This document shows, piece by piece, positions 59,579-64,000 of a stretch of DNA of 64,000 nucleotides. The DNA lies in NCBI GenBank assembly GCA_028289405.1, contig JANQPP010000050.1:1-64000 (forward strand), given 5' to 3'. Below the pieces are notes generated by a model. The model did no database searches, had not been told where the DNA came from, and saw only the letters and a list, made by a program, of their open reading frames with translations. The stretch is from Pirellulales bacterium (GTDB taxonomy: Bacteria; Planctomycetota; Planctomycetia; Pirellulales; JANQPP01). Positions within the stretch are counted from its first letter, which is position 1, and every line of letters begins with the position of its first letter. A program made the translations under genes and the position numbers.

Positions 59579-62500
59579 CTATCTTCTTGGCAGGTCCACT
59601 TGCATTGGCCCCGTGGCAAGCCATCCGGCACGGACGCCGTCCGGTTCCATGGAGGTCACGATGAGACGCGGTGTTTCGCTTTTCCAGAATTCTCGGTCCT
59701 CATAGGCGAAGATATGCCGGGCCTTGCCGGAGGAGGAAAAGTAGGAGCGTGTCACGTGGTCCGGGGGAGGACGCAATTGTACGCGGAGAAGTTCGCGCGT
59801 ATTGGAACCCAAATGCTGTTCGGTCACGGTGACCTGATAAGCTTCCCCTTCGCGTCCAGCACGAGGTTCGATTTGCAAGGATGTGCCGGGAATATCGACT
59901 TGGGAATTCTCCGCGAGTTTTAGCGGGATTTCACGCCCGCCGCCGTCCTCGTCCCAAGAAACCCAAAGCCGCAACTCTGCTTGCAAGACTTCCTGCGGCC
60001 AAGGAGAAACACGAAAACGCAACATGGGAACCGGAAGCCCGGGCACGAATTCCACGTCCTGTAGATAAAAAACGGGTGTTCGGGCCGGCAAGGGACGAAT
60101 TTCCGCCCACACGTGCCGGGGGCGGGGACTAAACCGTTCCGCTGCGTCGTTTTGCACGGATACCCAAAATTCCATTTCCCGAGCCGCCGTGCGTCGTGGC
60201 AGGTGGGCGCCGACAAAAAAAGCCCGCGACCGGTCTTGAGGGACACGCAAATTCGACTTTTCGGTCTGCAATTCAAAATCGTACCGCAAATGTTCCAAAC
60301 GTCCCGAGGAGCGATTGAATAGAAGCTCCAACGCCTCGCCACCTTCCAACATCACGGGAGCGGCGGGCACGCGGCTATCGTGCCCCATCACACGGACCTC
60401 CAGGGATTCCGGTTCTCGAAAACGGTTCGCGACCCAAGTTTGGTTCAAGTCCAGGGCATCTCGTTCCGGTGGAGGCGGGAGGCCGGGCTCTTGGACGAAA
60501 AACTTGACCATCCGCAATGATTCCCGCAGCCGCGCCAGCAGTTCGCTGGGATCACGGGCCGTATAGAATTCGCCGCCCGAGTCCTTGGAAATCGCCTTCA
60601 AGGCTTCTTGTCCGCTGGCCCAGATGGTACGTTCACGGTCGTCTCGGAATTTCTCTTTCATTCCAAAACCGATGATATCGATCTGTGCGGGAACCCGCGC
60701 GATCGCTTCTTGCACATGTGTCCGATTCTTGCGAACGCCCACGGGAGCATCCGCCGATTGTTCGTCCACGCCGTCGGTGATGACAATCACCCGCCGTGAC
60801 GCGTCGCGCCGGCTGCTGAAGGCATCGAGCGCCGTAGTGAGCGAATAATACAACGGCGTTTCACCAAAGGGACGCGAATTCCGGGTTAGCACGAGATGAA
60901 CATCTTCGCGTAGGCGGTCGGAGAGGGGCTGAATGGGAATCACCACTTCCACGTCCGCTCCAGGATGTAGCCCTTCGTAAACCGGATTGACCCAACGCGG
61001 CTGTTTCGCCGTGGCGCTAGGCCAACCCGCCCGGTGGCCATAGAGCATGAGCCCCACCTCATAATCCTCGTCACGGAGGGATTCCAAAAATTCTTCCAGC
61101 CGGGCTTGGGCGACTTGCAGCCGATTTTGGCGCCGCCCCTCGTAGACGACTTGCTCGGACATGCTGCTGGAGCAGTCCAAAATGAACATGATCTGCATTT
61201 TCTGCGTCGTATCGCCGCGAACCTGAATCCGTGGCGATGGCATTTCCGGCTTGTGGAAGGCCACCAGCGCGTCTGGGATGTCGGTTCCCACGGAGAACAA
61301 TACGGTTCTCTGATGACCTCGAAAGACCGCCTTGGCCTCCAGCAGGCCATTACCTCGTAACGCGGAATCGATCGGCAGGAGAAAATCCCAACGTTCGGTC
61401 GATGCGGCTCTTGTCGGTAGGCCATGCCGGCGTATTTCCCGTTGATCCGAAATAGCTCGCGCGGGCCACAACCCGCCGTCGGGACGCGCCACGAACAGTG
61501 CCGAAGTTCCTGCCGGGATGGCCGAGTCGGGTTGCCACTCGACGTGCTGCCGGGCCAAGGTCTGTTCCGGCAATACGGTAATATTTTCCACGGAAATTGG
61601 CTGCCATTGGGCGGCTATCTGGGCGAGCCTTTTCGCGTCGGTTTCCAATTGCTGCCCGCCTTGGGAGGCCGAAGGATAGACTCGCCGCGCGGCCGAGGCA
61701 TGTTGTTTCACGGCCTCCAGAAAGAATGGATCTTCACCGATCGCGCGGGGTCCCCAAAAATCACTTAGCGAACGTTTCGCATGCCACAACAGCAACAGGT
61801 GTGCATCAAGCCGTGACAACCGTTGGCTCGCATCCTCCTCAAACGGCGGTCTCGCGCCGATCATGCCTTGCATCGCGCGGACGATTTGGTCGATCTCCGC
61901 CAATCGTTGCCGCTCGGAAGTGGATGTCCTAGTGGAAGCGTTGTTGCTTCCGATTTCTCCACGCAGATATTCATTGACCCAAGGGGAAATCGCGCGGAAT
62001 CTGGCCCGGAGATCTCCTCCCAATTTCGCGAGCCGGAGCAGACGCATGCGGCGAGCCGCTTCGGGCGATACGTCTCGCGTATCGAGTCGAGGCAGGGAAG
62101 GAATGGCCGGAAGAGCTTTCCGTGCAGCCGGGCCGAGATGCAAATCCAATAGCGCAAGAGAAGGATGTTCCGCCAACTGCTCGGTCAATTGCGAAAGCCA
62201 TTCGTCGTCGCTGGTCTCGCTAGTAGTAGGGCTGCTTGCCCCACGATCCACGACGTCGATCGGTTGGGAAAAGTTGGCCAGCCACTTTCTACGGAGAGTT
62301 TCCCTTTGTGGATTGGCGATGGGGACCCGCAGAGTTTGACCGATTTTTCGCGCCGTCTCCCGTACTCCACCCGCGCGGTCAGCAGCCAGTTGATTACAGG
62401 CGTCGTCATAATATGCCAACAGCGCGGACAAGTCCGCCTCCGCGCGATCCGCGATCTTTTCCAAATCTCGCGTGACGGCCAAGCTATCCGTGCTCAGCAC

Positions 62501-64000
62501 CGGCGGTTTTTCCAGCATTTCAGTGAGTTGTTTTTGGCTCCCGATCAAACTGGCGACTTGTTGGAAAATCTCGGCACGATCCCGCGACAGGTCGGGATAG
62601 GTCATGAGCCAAATGGCGAGTGCGGGAAGCTTCGCCCAGACTTCGTCCCGAATTGCATAGGCTTCGTGTGTGGTTTCGGAAATTTCTCGCACGGCCCCCA
62701 ACGACCCTTCGGCGGTCCCGTCCGTTAAGGCTGCCAGACGGTTTTGCAGAGAATCCAGCGCCACCGCGTTCCCCACAAGCAGATCATCCAGTACGTACCG
62801 GGCTGTTTCTTCCGCGTCTCCCATCGGGCCGTGGAGCCAGAATTGCGTGCGTGGATCGCGCGGACTAGCGAGTTGTTCTATCTGCCCTCGCAAGCCGGCC
62901 ACGGAAGGAACCGCTGAACTCGCGACGGGCCAGTCCAAGTGTTCCAGTAGACGCAGGAAATGAACTTCCTTGAGGTCCGCTCGCGGCGTTTGAGGGCAAA
63001 GGGCCAGGAATTCCAACACATCGTTCCGCTGTACTTCGATTTCACCGGCCGGGCTGTTGAGAATTCTCGGCCACAATGCGGCTGCCGCGTCGGCATACGT
63101 GGAGATTGGCGGCGGAACGGGCTCGGTCCGCATGGGATCCGTTCGGGCGGCACGCCACTCCTGGAATTCACTTCGGGCTTGGTCGATCGCCTCTTCGTCT
63201 TTGCCATTCAGATTCGCGAGGGACAGGCTGCCCGTGGGCACCTCAGGAATCGTCTGAAACCGGCTGATCTGCGTAAGCAAGCGGTCCACGGAGGCCGCTG
63301 TGGTGTCGAATTGCCGATCGTACGCGGAGCCGGCCAGCAACAACTCTTCCAACTTGGAGAGCCCGCCTTGGACTTCTCCCATGGCAAGTGCTGCGTGCCG
63401 CCTGCGACCAGTGCTTTCCATTTCCACGTAGCGTGACCAGAGTTGGTTCAACGCTTCGTTCCGCGCCGGCGGAGGTGAAAGCGGCTCCACGGGCGGCTGT
63501 TCGTAGCCGCTGACATACGCCACTCCAAAATCGGGGGCGTTTTCCGGCAACAACAGGGGCTGTTGGCGGGCAGTGCGATACGCATGCACCCAGGCATCGA
63601 CATGGTTTTCCAAGTAAGTGGCAAGTTCGTGAAGCCGGACGGTGCCATCGTCGTCGGCATCGGCCGCGCCGCGCAGCCCTGCCGCGACATAATAGGCGAA
63701 CACCGTTCCGCCCAATTCCGGCGCGCTCCAGCTTTGTTGGCTGCCCCGAGTGGAATGGATCACCGCCAACGTCGGGATGTCCAAACTGGTGACCAATTCA
63801 GGCAGCAGCTCGGCGAAACCATTCTGAAAGAGGCCGATCGACCAATCTTCGCGCAGCTCTCCCGTGTCCAGCACGACCAGGGTTTTCACGTCGGAATTCT
63901 TCCAACGCGGATGCCGGGCAATGTGCTCCAGCACCTCCCGCACGGGCACCCAGGTGGAGTCGTCCCAGGGCTCGGAAAACGTCATCAGCAGACAGGGCCG
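59579..64000 (-). CDS. Large protein with degenerate caspase-like N-terminal region and vWA domain (5' end may lie outside the window)
   Basis: vWA MIDAS: IMFILDCSSSMSEQ, VIVITDGVDEQSADAP. N-terminal TLVVLDTGE...STRGSQQSWSAPELGGTVFAYYVAAGLRGAADADDDGTVRLHELATYLENHV resembles a caspase-fold core. Confidence 0.8.
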   Translation of the reverse strand, partial: RPCLLMTFSEPWDDSTWVPVREVLEHIARHPRWKNSDVKTLVVLDTGELREDWSIGLFQNGFAELLPELVTSLDIPTLAVIHSTRGSQQSWSAPELGGTVFAYYVAAGLRGAADADDDGTVRLHELATYLENHVDAWVHAYRTARQQPLLLPENAPDFGVAYVSGYEQPPVEPLSPPPARNEALNQLWSRYVEMESTGRRRHAALAMGEVQGGLSKLEELLLAGSAYDRQFDTTAASVDRLLTQISRFQTIPEVPTGSLSLANLNGKDEEAIDQARSEFQEWRAARTDPMRTEPVPPPISTYADAAAALWPRILNSPAGEIEVQRNDVLEFLALCPQTPRADLKEVHFLRLLEHLDWPVASSAVPSVAGLRGQIEQLASPRDPRTQFWLHGPMGDAEETARYVLDDLLVGNAVALDSLQNRLAALTDGTAEGSLGAVREISETTHEAYAIRDEVWAKLPALAIWLMTYPDLSRDRAEIFQQVASLIGSQKQLTEMLEKPPVLSTDSLAVTRDLEKIADRAEADLSALLAYYDDACNQLAADRAGGVRETARKIGQTLRVPIANPQRETLRRKWLANFSQPIDVVDRGASSPTTSETSDDEWLSQLTEQLAEHPSLALLDLHLGPAARKALPAIPSLPRLDTRDVSPEAARRMRLLRLAKLGGDLRARFRAISPWVNEYLRGEIGSNNASTRTSTSERQRLAEIDQIVRAMQGMIGARPPFEEDASQRLSRLDAHLLLLWHAKRSLSDFWGPRAIGEDPFFLEAVKQHASAARRVYPSASQGGQQLETDAKRLAQIAAQWQPISVENITVLPEQTLARQHVEWQPDSAIPAGTSALFVARPDGGLWPARAISDQREIRRHGLPTRAASTERWDFLLPIDSALRGNGLLEAKAVFRGHQRTVLFSVGTDIPDALVAFHKPEMPSPRIQVRGDTTQKMQIMFILDCSSSMSEQVVYEGRRQNRLQVAQARLEEFLESLRDEDYEVGLMLYGHRAGWPSATAKQPRWVNPVYEGLHPGADVEVVIPIQPLSDRLREDVHLVLTRNSRPFGETPLYYSLTTALDAFSSRRDASRRVIVITDGVDEQSADAPVGVRKNRTHVQEAIARVPAQIDIIGFGMKEKFRDDRERTIWASGQEALKAISKDSGGEFYTARDPSELLARLRESLRMVKFFVQEPGLPPPPERDALDLNQTWVANRFREPESLEVRVMGHDSRVPAAPVMLEGGEALELLFNRSSGRLEHLRYDFELQTEKSNLRVPQDRSRAFFVGAHLPRRTAAREMEFWVSVQNDAAERFSPRPRHVWAEIRPLPARTPVFYLQDVEFVPGLPVPMLRFRVSPWPQEVLQAELRLWVSWDEDGGGREIPLKLAENSQVDIPGTSLQIEPRAGREGEAYQVTVTEQHLGSNTRELLRVQLRPPPDHVTRSYFSSSGKARHIFAYEDREFWKSETPRLIVTSMEPDGVRAGWLATGPMQVDLPRR

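Noticed and set aside
1-64000. CRISPR arrays, tRNA/rRNA genes, insertion sequences, prophage or defence islands
   Set aside because: No direct-repeat arrays, cloverleaf-like sequences, transposase motifs or phage structural motifs were seen in either strand.

Overview
The window looks like a planctomycete chromosome segment (Pirellulales-like gene content: DUF1559 prepilin-like protein, LEPR-XLL-type exported protein with dockerin, Cys-type sulfatase, DUF1207, Gfo/Idh/MocA oxidoreductase). I see no rRNA, tRNA, CRISPR array, IS element or prophage. The core is a co-directional minus-strand flagellar locus (about 30.8-46.9 kb): flgB-flgC-fliE-fliF-fliG-fliH-fliI-fliJ-motE-like-fliK-flgD-flgE-flbD-motA-motB-fliL-fliN. 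Upstream of it lie an NtrC-type sigma-54 activator, a soluble histidine kinase and a FlgN-like protein. A sigma-54 (-24/-12) promoter candidate with two upstream dyads precedes flgB. The most interesting items are: (1) a three-gene module HlyD-like / TackOD1-type zinc-ribbon protein / GT2 synthase (8.1-11.5 kb) that resembles an Alg44/Alg8-type exopolysaccharide synthase with a zinc-ribbon protein in place of a PilZ regulator; (2) a FliN with repeated FliM-like EIDALL motifs in a locus that lacks fliM; (3) a hook protein FlgE carrying three tandem inserted repeats of about 85 aa; (4) a 1468+ aa protein joining a degenerate caspase-like N-terminus to a vWA domain. All calls come from reading translations and motifs; no searches were run.
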